Of a DNA stretch of 15,028 nt, positions 1-6,629 are shown in pieces; position 1 is the stretch's first letter; each line of letters starts with the position of its first letter. The notes beneath the pieces were generated by a model, which saw only the letters and a program-made list of their open reading frames with translations, ran no database searches and was not told where the DNA came from. The position numbers were made by a program, and so were the translations under genes. The stretch is taken from assembly GCA_964352225.1 (NCBI GenBank), contig CAYGRM010000144.1, positions 1 through 15,028 on the forward strand, read 5' to 3'. Source of the DNA: CAJQQY01 sp964352225 (lineage in GTDB: Bacteria; Bacteroidota; Bacteroidia; Chitinophagales; Saprospiraceae).

Positions 1-15
1 TTTCTCAACTAATCT

Positions 16-96
16 AAAATTATATTTTTTTAGAAAACACTATAGTAAGCTTTATCTAAAATATTCATGTAAAAAATGGATGGAATTGTTTTGAGA
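16..96 (+). repeat. Direct repeat DR1, copy 1
   Basis: This ~81-bp element recurs in the same orientation at 6527-6608. By eye the first 62 aligned columns have about six mismatches, and the rest differs by small indels. Both copies keep an inverted repeat TTTTAGA/TCTAAAA (28-34 with 55-61 here) enclosing a short dyad (ACTATAGT here, ACTAGAGT in the other copy). Both lie just downstream of a minus-strand gene. The function is unknown. It could be a small dispersed repeat, a transcript-end structure or a remnant of duplicated DNA. Confidence 0.7.
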
Positions 97-128
97 CTAG
101 AAGATGTTCGATATTTTCCTGAAATGAG

Positions 129-170
129 AAACCCCTTTTCCATGTAAAGACAGAAAAGGGGTTTAATTTT
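129..170 (+). terminator. Hairpin terminator (family shared with 13589-13623)
   Basis: A perfect 12-bp stem, AAACCCCTTTTC (129-140) with GAAAAGGGGTTT (153-164), encloses a 12-nt loop and is followed by AATTTTCTT on the plus strand. The form fits an intrinsic terminator for a plus-strand gene entering from the left. It may also act weakly on minus-strand transcripts. The stem, loop and following tail all resemble the reverse complement of 13548-13623. Confidence 0.75.
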
Positions 171-205
171 CTTAGAAGTGTTGTTGAGGTTTGTTTCCCT
201 CTTTC
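129..205 (+). repeat. Terminator-plus-tail dispersed repeat, copy 1
   Basis: The hairpin at 129-164 and the next ~40 nt align with the reverse complement of 13548-13623. They share an exact 15-nt core, GTGTTGTTGAGGTTT, at 178-192. The similarity extends past the hairpin, so it is more than two unrelated terminators looking alike. Beyond about position 205 the similarity fades. Confidence 0.65.
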
Positions 206-276
206 TCTTGCTCTCTCATGAAGTTATCAAAGCTACACTAGGGGATTTGTCTTAGAACTATTTTTTCATTAAAAAA

Positions 277-573
277 TTAAGGTTGCACCACCACTTTTTG
301 TTGCATTACTTCCATTGTAATTTTATCCATAATCTCCACGATATAAATTCCAGCTGCCCAAGATTTCGTATTGATTTGATAATCCAAACCATCATCAAAA
401 GTTACTTTTACACGACCATGCAAATCCATAATGCGAATCATAGATTGTTCACTATTAGTTTTGATATTTAATTCTCCATTCGTAGGATTTGGAAAAATGG
501 TTACCTCCAAGGAGGAAACATTCTCATCAAGATTAGTTGTTTTACCTTGAGCAATAACATCATTGTTTTGCAT
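277..573 (-). CDS. T9SS type A C-terminal sorting domain, cut off from its passenger
   Basis: The 98 codons encode a full type IX secretion sorting domain. Key marks are the FPNPTNGELNI motif near residue 27, MDLHGRV in the middle, a WAAGIYIVEI strand and a terminal KVVVQP. In this family the domain sits at the C-terminus of a signal-peptide-bearing exported protein, directs passage across the outer membrane, and is usually cleaved on arrival at the surface. Here there is no signal peptide or passenger. The frame is open upstream from the apparent Met for 19 more codons (574-630) to a TAG at 631-633, and that TAG is the stop of the 1415-aa hydrolase/beta-helix gene in the same frame. I infer that this is the severed C-terminus of that gene rather than an independent gene. 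The Met at 573 is probably not a real start. Domain assignment is confident; independent expression is doubtful. Confidence 0.8.
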   Translation of the reverse strand: MQNNDVIAQGKTTNLDENVSSLEVTIFPNPTNGELNIKTNSEQSMIRIMDLHGRVKVTFDDGLDYQINTKSWAAGIYIVEIMDKITMEVMQQKVVVQP

Positions 574-630
574 AGCGTAAGGAGTCGAGATGCCTGATGA
601 ATAAAGTGTACGAGACCTTGCAATATTAAT

Positions 631-633
631 CTA
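631..633 (-). other. In-frame amber stop between passenger and T9SS domain
   Basis: On the minus strand the sequence reads C-S-P-C-Q-H-TAG and then continues open (I-N-I-A-R-S-R-T-L-Y...) without another stop into the sorting domain. The codon is one substitution from CAG, AAG, GAG, TCG, TTG, TGG, TAT or TAC. I see no stem-loop just after it that would clearly mark programmed readthrough. Confidence 0.8.
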
Positions 634-3600
634 GTGTTGGCAAGGCGAACAATAAGACATTTTGACGGCATCAGAGATATTAGCTAATTCCACAAATTTT
701 GTAGCAGAGTTAGTATAATCCTCACTATCATAATCTGTATATGCATCATTATATTGGACATTCATTTCTAGGTTACTAGATGTTCCATCAGAATAATAAC
801 AAGTAGTAGATGAACCTCCTGCAAAACAATCTGTCTTACCAGAGTTAGGTGGAATATTGACAATGATAATATTTCCACAATTAGCAGAAGGGGCGGTAGC
901 TGCATTGCTAAAGTCAAAAGGATTATTACCACAGACTTGTCCAATCTGAGTACCGATAGAAAGATAATCAGGCACAGTCGTATTCGCTTGTAAGTCCCAA
1001 TAATTACCCGTAGCATCTATCGGTACAGGAATACGATCTACATAACAGATGCTAAATAATTTATTAATGGGGGCTGTACTCTTAAAGTGGTTCGGGTTAG
1101 TCTGCGCATAATTACAATCTTGTGTCGGTTGTCCACTATTCAAGCAAGCATCTATATTCAACCATAAATCTTCCCCTTCTACTCCTGACAAATTATCCAA
1201 TAACTTAGCGCAAGTCATCTCTATGGTTCCATAGCCTTTTTTTAGATTACTATTAGGTTGGTTGTAGTTCATTCCTTTTTGGATATAAATTCCCTTGTCA
1301 TTATTACTAATTTGTGAACCACGATTGACCGTTACATTGGCAAAGATAGTTTGGGGGCTAGAGCTTCCATCGGCTTTGATACCATAAGTATTATTATCAA
1401 TCAAAGCACCATTGGTGACTAAGATATCTACTCGCGAGTCATCCTTTACATAGATTCCAACTTCATTATCATTTATATCTGCACCATCTACTTTGAAGTT
1501 TGTAAATTCGGTCAAGGCATGTACATTGGAAGTTAAGTTATTAGATATTTGGATAGCACCGAATGGATTATCAAATCCATTAGCCTCTCCCACAAAATCT
1601 ATTTGCTCTATATTCGTTAATTCCATAGCAGTAGATACATCATCATAAGGCGTAAAATAGGCTCCATCCAAATCTAAGAATTTACATAAGTCAGCATATA
1701 TTCCTATCTCACAGTCATTAAAATAAACCAAAGAAAGTTTAAACACATCTGTACTTAAGTTCATATTATATGCTTCGATCCCTGTCCAAAAGTTATTAAA
1801 GTCAGCATCCAAAAGATTTACTTTGGATGCATTATCAGCATAGATTCCCTTATTGTCATTATCTATATCATAAGCATCAAAGGTGACGTGTTCTGCTTCA
1901 ATTTCGCCACTAATACCGATTTGGATTTTACTTCCTGTGTCATATTCTACTAGACCATGTTTTAAAATTATTTTTTCTGAAATACCGACATCTAGTGTTG
2001 CTTTATTATTAAGTCGGATAAAGCGATCTGTTTTTCCATTACCTGTCAGTTCGAATGGGGCGTTAAAAGTAGTGATGTTGTTTTGGTCGAATTCAAAGAA
2101 GCCGCTACCATCAAAATTAAATGAACCATTGATGACTAGCTCGCCACCGTCTTTGATTTTGATGGAGGAACCTTCTACGGTTTGAGTGCCGTCCCAGAAG
2201 TCGTTGTACCAGAGGTCTATGTTGGCATCTTGATTAATTTCAAGAATACCTCCATTTTCAACTATAATCTTAGCACCTCTCATTGCTCTTAATGTTCCGC
2301 CATTTTCAATATTTAAAACCCCGCCACTCTTTACAAGTACTTTTGAATTTTGGTCTAAAACAACTATACCATTATTCCCAATAGTTAATGTTCCCCCTTT
2401 GTCAATAGATACAATCGCAGAGTTCTCAATCGCAGTATTTACACCATTTAAAATAGCTTCTTGTTGACCTATCTCCATACGCCCTCCATTAGTGATAAGT
2501 ACTTCTGTACTACTACCGTCACAATAAGGTTCTCTGATGATTAAATCAAATTGGGTTCCTAGTTCATTATCAAGATGATTTGTAATATCGGTAAAATCTA
2601 TTCTGTCATTTCTGTTCACCCACAATTGTCCCTGTTGTTCAACTATTAAATCATAATCAATGAAATTTCTTGTCTCCGAAGGGATTATAAAATCAAGATT
2701 AAGTGAGACCTCATCTGCTTTCCCAAAATTATAGGTACGATTTGTTAAAGGATTTATATCACTTCCGTTACTCCCTTTTTTTACAAAATTAAGTAAGAAA
2801 GTAGCATTCCTTGAGTTTAAAGAAACATGGTTTTGGTTGTGTTCTCCAGTTAGCGTGTAAGGAGATGTAGTATTGTTATCAATAGATGATACACAACGAT
2901 AAGCCATACTATTACCTCCATCATTACAATCTCCATTTAAATTGATCATAGGGTCGGTACCATCTGGAAGGTTAAGTGCACTTACCGTAGGAATAAACCC
3001 GAAAACTCCCTTGTTTGGCATATTATTAATAGTAAAATCCTCAAAGCCACTATCAAGTAATAGGTCTATATTAAAATTTTGATTACCACCAGGTGCAGAG
3101 TCGTACAACTCGTCAGGTGCATAAGAATGTTCTGTAGATTCAATCCTTGGTATGCCAAGAACCTTCTTTTTAATCTTGTGTTTATAAATAACATTCCAGC
3201 TAGCTGCTGGGTGGTTCAAGGCATATATTTCTGAATATACAACTTCAAAGCTTCCAAAGAACTTTTTTTGCTTACCACTCAAATCAAAGTATTGTTCTCC
3301 TGGATTAAGGGGTTGTATTTCTCCTATTGCCGAGCCATTACTTATTGCAATATGTTTTACTTCTAGCGGCCCGTCTGCATGTAATGCATTAAAAAAATTG
3401 TCATGCCACCATTCCCGACTAATAGGTGCATAAGCATGAAAATATAACATTTGCTTTGCCGTAGGTGTCAATAATACGTCTTTTGCCAATTTTAGCTCAG
3501 GGTTTGTATCGCTAATACTTCCTTTCTTATTAGAAACATGAACACTTCCTAATTTTTTAATCATATACTGCAACCCGATCGCTATATTGGCACCTCGGAG

Positions 3601-4878
3601 TGGGGCATCAAATGTGATAAAATATTCTGTTTCATGAGTCACATTATTCACCTCCATCGTTCGCAATGCTCGATAACCTACTACTCCACCCATACTTACT
3701 CCCATGATAATGTTTTGCTCGACACTTTCATTTTCGGATTTCTGAGTATTTACCCAGTTGATGATATTCTCTACAACTATGGCATTGGCAAACATATCTC
3801 CTGCGCCATCATCAAAATCAACATAGATTAGGTCGTAACCTTCATTATATAGATCTTGCCAGAGGGTATTACTGGTGGGGGTAATGATGGGATTTAGTTG
3901 ATCATTTTGAAACAGTAATCTTTCCTTCATATTTTCCCAAGTAGAATTTCCTAACTGACTAGGATTAAACCCCTCAATAAAAATAAAAGGCTTCAGTAAT
4001 ATATCACCACAATCATTGCCATAAAAAATATCGAAAGTAGCCCCCGCTACTGTCGTGATAGACTCATCGGGTTCGTCAGAATACTCTGTGTTAGGAGGTG
4101 GAGGAGGTGGTGGCGAAGCAGCAGTTACAGGTAATACATTGATACTGGTTTTGCTATACCACTCACTTCCATTTGCCAGAGTATAGCGTAGTGAAATGTA
4201 TTGTATTCCTGTAGTAAAAGAAACAGCTATCGATTGATTAAAACCAGTACTCATCCAGCCTGTTCCAATATCTATCGCTATACTGGCAGGTATAGCAAGG
4301 TTGCCCATTTGTAGGCTATCAGGCATCACAATATTAATAGCTCCTGCATATACTTCTTTCCCCAAAAGCGTGGCTACAAAAAAAGTATCTCGGAGATAAG
4401 GGTTTTGCCCAGATACATCATGAAAAGTTTCGTTAATGGTATCATAAGTAAGCAAACCTAGATTAAGTGCATCGGGATGAAAATAATGATAGTCCACCAA
4501 CATACTCGCTATAGGAATAGTGTTCGTTTCTTTGTCAAGGTTCAATACGATATCCATATAGGTCTCCGTTGCAGGCAAAGGGTCATAGTCATTAATACAA
4601 GAACTAGCCACTTGTGCAAAATGCCATCCCCAATCATTCGCAGTTGTCGCTAAACTATCGGGCGGTAAATTATCGCCAAATTGTGACCAATCATAAAAAT
4701 CCATACCTTTGTCGTAAAGAATTTGGGTGGAGACTGCACTCATATCTAAAGGTGCGAGTGTGTTTTCGATTTGATTGAATAAAGAAGTACTTTCGGTAAT
4801 CTGCACGTCTTGTGCAGTAAGTGATAGGCTACTAAAAAATAAGCAGTACCAAAACAGGGTTGATTTAAGATTTTTCAT
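631..4878 (-). CDS. Giant secreted alpha/beta-hydrolase with beta-helix region
   Basis: The 1415-residue protein starts with a signal peptide (residues 1-22, cleavage near LTA-Q). Residues ~23-250 have no domain I can name and end in a proline run (256-262). Residues ~290-690 look like an alpha/beta-hydrolase: a strand and GFNPS loop at 298-307, a YVDFDDGAGD strand at 352-361, and the nucleophile elbow GVSMGG with Ser395. H680 or H684 are candidates for the catalytic His, and D424 in FDAPLRGAN may contribute; these are inferences. A lipase or esterase activity is plausible but the substrate is unknown. Residues ~795-1220 are rich in GG-x-L-x-I and GIYADN-type repeats, typical of a right-handed parallel beta-helix. 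A cysteine-rich end follows. The frame continues past the TAG stop into a T9SS sorting domain, so the intact form would be 1533 residues and surface-exposed. As written the product could reach the periplasm but lacks its export signal. It may be co-transcribed with the lipoprotein gene 61 bp upstream. Confidence 0.85.
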   Translation of the reverse strand: MKNLKSTLFWYCLFFSSLSLTAQDVQITESTSLFNQIENTLAPLDMSAVSTQILYDKGMDFYDWSQFGDNLPPDSLATTANDWGWHFAQVASSCINDYDPLPATETYMDIVLNLDKETNTIPIASMLVDYHYFHPDALNLGLLTYDTINETFHDVSGQNPYLRDTFFVATLLGKEVYAGAINIVMPDSLQMGNLAIPASIAIDIGTGWMSTGFNQSIAVSFTTGIQYISLRYTLANGSEWYSKTSINVLPVTAASPPPPPPPNTEYSDEPDESITTVAGATFDIFYGNDCGDILLKPFIFIEGFNPSQLGNSTWENMKERLLFQNDQLNPIITPTSNTLWQDLYNEGYDLIYVDFDDGAGDMFANAIVVENIINWVNTQKSENESVEQNIIMGVSMGGVVGYRALRTMEVNNVTHETEYFITFDAPLRGANIAIGLQYMIKKLGSVHVSNKKGSISDTNPELKLAKDVLLTPTAKQMLYFHAYAPISREWWHDNFFNALHADGPLEVKHIAISNGSAIGEIQPLNPGEQYFDLSGKQKKFFGSFEVVYSEIYALNHPAASWNVIYKHKIKKKVLGIPRIESTEHSYAPDELYDSAPGGNQNFNIDLLLDSGFEDFTINNMPNKGVFGFIPTVSALNLPDGTDPMINLNGDCNDGGNSMAYRCVSSIDNNTTSPYTLTGEHNQNHVSLNSRNATFLLNFVKKGSNGSDINPLTNRTYNFGKADEVSLNLDFIIPSETRNFIDYDLIVEQQGQLWVNRNDRIDFTDITNHLDNELGTQFDLIIREPYCDGSSTEVLITNGGRMEIGQQEAILNGVNTAIENSAIVSIDKGGTLTIGNNGIVVLDQNSKVLVKSGGVLNIENGGTLRAMRGAKIIVENGGILEINQDANIDLWYNDFWDGTQTVEGSSIKIKDGGELVINGSFNFDGSGFFEFDQNNITTFNAPFELTGNGKTDRFIRLNNKATLDVGISEKIILKHGLVEYDTGSKIQIGISGEIEAEHVTFDAYDIDNDNKGIYADNASKVNLLDADFNNFWTGIEAYNMNLSTDVFKLSLVYFNDCEIGIYADLCKFLDLDGAYFTPYDDVSTAMELTNIEQIDFVGEANGFDNPFGAIQISNNLTSNVHALTEFTNFKVDGADINDNEVGIYVKDDSRVDILVTNGALIDNNTYGIKADGSSSPQTIFANVTVNRGSQISNNDKGIYIQKGMNYNQPNSNLKKGYGTIEMTCAKLLDNLSGVEGEDLWLNIDACLNSGQPTQDCNYAQTNPNHFKSTAPINKLFSICYVDRIPVPIDATGNYWDLQANTTVPDYLSIGTQIGQVCGNNPFDFSNAATAPSANCGNIIIVNIPPNSGKTDCFAGGSSTTCYYSDGTSSNLEMNVQYNDAYTDYDSEDYTNSATKFVELANISDAVKMSYCSPCQH

Positions 4879-4887
4879 TAGTGAAAT

Positions 4888-4941
4888 TTTTATGGTTAAT
4901 AATTATTTTACGGGAGCAGCGGTGGCAGCCGCTGCTTTTTT
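4888..4941. repeat. 54-bp hairpin element, copy A
   Basis: These 54 bp are identical to 5544-5597. They contain the stem AGCAGCGG (4915-4922) with CCGCTGCT (4929-4936), a 6-nt loop, and six T on the plus-strand side. It lies between the stop of the lipoprotein gene at 4940 and the ATG of the giant gene at 4878, overlapping the lipoprotein stop codon by two bases. Read on the plus strand it looks like an intrinsic terminator. Read in the direction of the genes the T-tract becomes an A-tract before the hairpin, so it is not a classical terminator for them. Confidence 0.85.
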
Positions 4942-5506
4942 AATTTAATATTGCATCGAAACGACCATCTGTAAATATCAGAGTGTCATTACACTCAGGA
5001 TTGATTGCTGTAAATTCAAAAGTCCCAGCAGCTATTTTATACTTTGAACCGAATATTTCTACTGAATCAAATTTTAGAAGGGTTAATTCGTGTAAGGTAG
5101 TCGTATCAAGGTCGTAATGAATACAATCACTAATTCTATCGTCTGAATAATTTGAATGGATATAAGGATTAAATGCCAGATCATAAGTACCTAAATTATT
5201 GAAATAGGCGTATAATCTAATATATTCATTAATTGTACTTTCCTTGTTTTTTTTCGATGCCTTCAAACCAAATCTTCCGTCAGAAGTCCTATATCCTGCG
5301 TCAACCCTGCTCCACCCGATAATCTCTGTGAGCGGAGGTATCTCTGCCACCCAAGGTTCACCATTAATATAGCAACCTAGTGTATTGAGACCTTCTGTCG
5401 TAAGTGGCGGTAATTCAGGCTCGGGAGGAGGTGTATCATCTTTGTTGCAAGATGCAGCGAGGAATATCACGGTACTGATTAGGAGTAGGTATTTTGTTAT
5501 TTTCAT
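4940..5506 (-). CDS. Small lipoprotein, CxINGxxW family, paralogue 1
   Basis: This is a 188-aa predicted lipoprotein of unknown function. I place the start at the ATG at 5504-5506 rather than the in-frame ATG at 5530. From there the protein opens MKITKYLLL like its paralogues, and the signal peptide ends in lipobox LAASC with the lipidated Cys at residue 20. An acidic, proline-rich linker follows, then the hallmark NTLGCYINGEPWVA and a C-terminal FTDGRFDA motif. Both motifs recur in the genes at 5600-6160 and 6630-7139, so the three form a paralogous family. The layout resembles the Bacteroidota lipoproteins grouped as DUF6252-like, but that family name is from memory and uncertain. The protein is probably anchored in the outer membrane. 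It lies 61 bp upstream of the giant secreted hydrolase and may share a transcript with it. Confidence 0.8.
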   Translation of the reverse strand: MKITKYLLLISTVIFLAASCNKDDTPPPEPELPPLTTEGLNTLGCYINGEPWVAEIPPLTEIIGWSRVDAGYRTSDGRFGLKASKKNKESTINEYIRLYAYFNNLGTYDLAFNPYIHSNYSDDRISDCIHYDLDTTTLHELTLLKFDSVEIFGSKYKIAAGTFEFTAINPECNDTLIFTDGRFDAILN

Positions 5507-5543
5507 GATAAAAATATTTATGGTGAACATGTTTGTTATTTAG

Positions 5544-5597
5544 TTTTATGGTTAATAATTATTTTACGGGAGCAGCGGTGGCAGCCGCTGCTTTTTT
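5544..5597. repeat. 54-bp hairpin element, copy B
   Basis: This is identical over 54 bp to 4888-4941, with the stem AGCAGCGG (5571-5578) and CCGCTGCT (5585-5592) and a T6 run at 5592-5597. It begins right after the stop of the lipoprotein gene at 5600, as copy A does after its own gene. The neighbouring coding DNA on the right (catcgaaacg, then CCATCTGTAA) is similar but already diverged, so the element is better conserved than the genes it follows. Confidence 0.85.
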
Positions 5598-5599
5598 AT

Positions 5600-6160
5600 T
5601 TAATAATAGACATCGAAACGCCCATCTGTAATTTTAAGAGTATCTTGAAAATCAGAACTAATTAATTGGAACTTAAATGTTCCTGATAAAATAGATTTTA
5701 CGGTATCTAATTTTGTGATATTTACTTCATTGAAAGAAAGAGTATCTAACTTATAACTAATACCCAAGTCCCAATCAATAAGACTGCTGTTATATGTAAA
5801 CTGAGTAACTCCTTCTTTAGCATCAATAATATGGAGTGTAAATCTCTGCCTAACTGTGTCACATTCAGCTTCAATAATTTCTTTCCTTGCTTTAATTTGG
5901 GCATTACCTACATTATCATAATGCCTATATCGGACATCCAATTTTTGTTCTCCGCCTATAAGAGCTCCAAAAGAATCAGTATAAGCCACCCATGTTTCTC
6001 CATTAATTTTGCATCCAAAAGTATTTTTTCCAGTAGTAGTCGCATCGGGCATTGGTTTATTTAATCCAATACAATCGATTTCGTTATCGTCAGGATTTTT
6101 GCAGCTGTCACAAGCTATGAGGAATAAACAGCAGAAGGTAAGGAGTAGGATGTTTTTCAT
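5600..6160 (-). CDS. Small lipoprotein, CxINGxxW family, paralogue 2
   Basis: This is a 186-aa predicted lipoprotein of unknown function. The signal peptide ends in lipobox LIAC with Cys17. The mature part has NTFGCKINGETWVAY around residues 46-60 and ends ITDGRFDVYY. It is the closest relative in the window of the gene at 4940-5506. The two share both motifs, and the non-coding DNA after their stop codons is identical over 54 bp, which points to a tandem duplication or later gene conversion. Length and design suggest a single small beta-rich domain tethered to the outer membrane. No catalytic motif is visible. Confidence 0.8.
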   Translation of the reverse strand: MKNILLLTFCCLFLIACDSCKNPDDNEIDCIGLNKPMPDATTTGKNTFGCKINGETWVAYTDSFGALIGGEQKLDVRYRHYDNVGNAQIKARKEIIEAECDTVRQRFTLHIIDAKEGVTQFTYNSSLIDWDLGISYKLDTLSFNEVNITKLDTVKSILSGTFKFQLISSDFQDTLKITDGRFDVYY

Positions 6161-6215
6161 TGGTATATATTTTTTTGATGAAATAATAGAGAATCAAGGT
6201 CTATCTAAATTACAA

Positions 6216-6323
6216 TTAATTCTTTGCAGCGCAAAGCTGCCTGAGCTTGATAATGGAAAGTCCTTTATATCGTAAGCAGGGACGCTTACGAAAGGAAGAT
6301 GTGGAGTGAGGGCGTTGTTTCAT
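6216..6323 (-). CDS. Possible 35-aa basic small ORF
   Basis: An ATG at 6321-6323 opens 35 codons that end in TAA at 6216-6218. The product begins MKQRPHSTSSFRKRPCL and is rich in Lys and Arg, with no signal peptide or membrane segment. A TATATTAC sequence about 20 nt upstream is a weak -7-like match. The reading frame overlaps three small inverted repeats, so the DNA may instead be structured RNA or repeat. It ends 55 bp upstream of the lipoprotein gene at 6160. I do not recognise it, and expression is unproven. Confidence 0.25.
   Translation of the reverse strand: MKQRPHSTSSFRKRPCLRYKGLSIIKLRQLCAAKN
6222..6240. other. Two overlapping, mutually exclusive hairpins
   Basis: CTTTGC (6222-6227) pairs with GCAAAG (6231-6236) around a 3-nt loop. 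GCAGC (6226-6230) can instead pair with GCTGC (6236-6240). The two stems share bases and cannot form together. Confidence 0.45.
6261..6296. other. Bulged hairpin
   Basis: TCCTTT (6261-6266) pairs with AAAGGA (6291-6296), and CGTAAGC (6271-6277) pairs with GCTTACG (6284-6290). An ATAT bulge and a 6-nt loop complete the structure. There are 13 paired positions in an otherwise AT-rich stretch. It has no T-tract, so it is not a standard terminator. It falls inside the possible small ORF. Confidence 0.5.
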
Positions 6324-6526
6324 GTTATATTTTTTTTGCATTTGTAATATACGAAAAAAAAAAAATGATATATGCAAGTGGGTAGTGTTAAAGTTATGGA
6401 TTTTAAGGTTTGGGAGGTGTTTCTGTATGGGTATGTGTTAGGTGTATGTGCTTAAGAGTAAACAGCGCAGGAGCTTGAGTGCTAGCGACGATTTTTGTTT
6501 TGTTGGACAGGGGTGGGGCGAGCGGT

Positions 6527-6608
6527 AAAATTAGATTATTTTAGAAAGCACTAGAGTAAGCATTATCTAAAATAATCATGTAAAAAACTATGGAATTGTT
6601 TTTTGAGA
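6527..6608 (+). repeat. Direct repeat DR1, copy 2
   Basis: This is the second copy of the element at 16-96, in the same orientation and ~6.5 kb away. The inverted repeat TTTTAGA (6539-6545) and TCTAAAA (6566-6572) is intact. It ends 21 bp short of the stop of the lipoprotein gene at 6630. The two copies bracket the giant secreted protein and two of the three lipoproteins. Confidence 0.7.
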
Positions 6609-6629
6609 TTTAACAGAAGGTAAACTTTA

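Larger units (their letters stand above)
1..276. other. Intergenic region at left edge, two repeat copies
   Basis: No gene is visible here. The stretch lies downstream of the minus-strand T9SS-domain ORF and holds one copy of a direct repeat (16-96), a hairpin terminator (129-170) and the conserved tail that follows it (171-205). The terminator has its T-rich side on the plus strand, so it would best serve a plus-strand gene converging from beyond the left edge, which is not in view. Confidence 0.6.
6161..6629. other. Non-coding stretch with strand skew, hairpins and a DR1 copy
   Basis: No convincing gene lies here. From right to left it holds the second copy of the direct repeat (6527-6608), a G+T-rich plus strand (6361-6530: by hand count 59 G and 13 C), a run of 12 A (6354-6365), a possible 35-codon minus-strand ORF (6216-6323) and several hairpins inside that ORF. 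The words CAGCGCA and GAGCTTGA occur together at 6227-6250 and again at 6463-6478. It may be an upstream leader for the lipoprotein at 5600-6160 or the remains of a small mobile repeat. I cannot tell which. Confidence 0.5.

Noticed and set aside
768..1016. 82-codon minus-strand ORF inside the giant gene
   Set aside because: It is an alternative frame within a well-supported coding region and has no recognisable domain. It looks like a shadow of the real frame.
4098..4124. GGA/GGT-rich tract read as a phase-variable microsatellite
   Set aside because: It encodes the proline run in the giant protein. The repeat units are mixed and short, with no clear evidence of slippage.
5507..5530. Upstream in-frame ATG at 5530 as start of the lipoprotein gene
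   Set aside because: It would add eight residues (MFTINIFI) before the signal peptide. The ATG at 5506 gives the MKIT-type start shared with its paralogues and a normal lipoprotein signal length.
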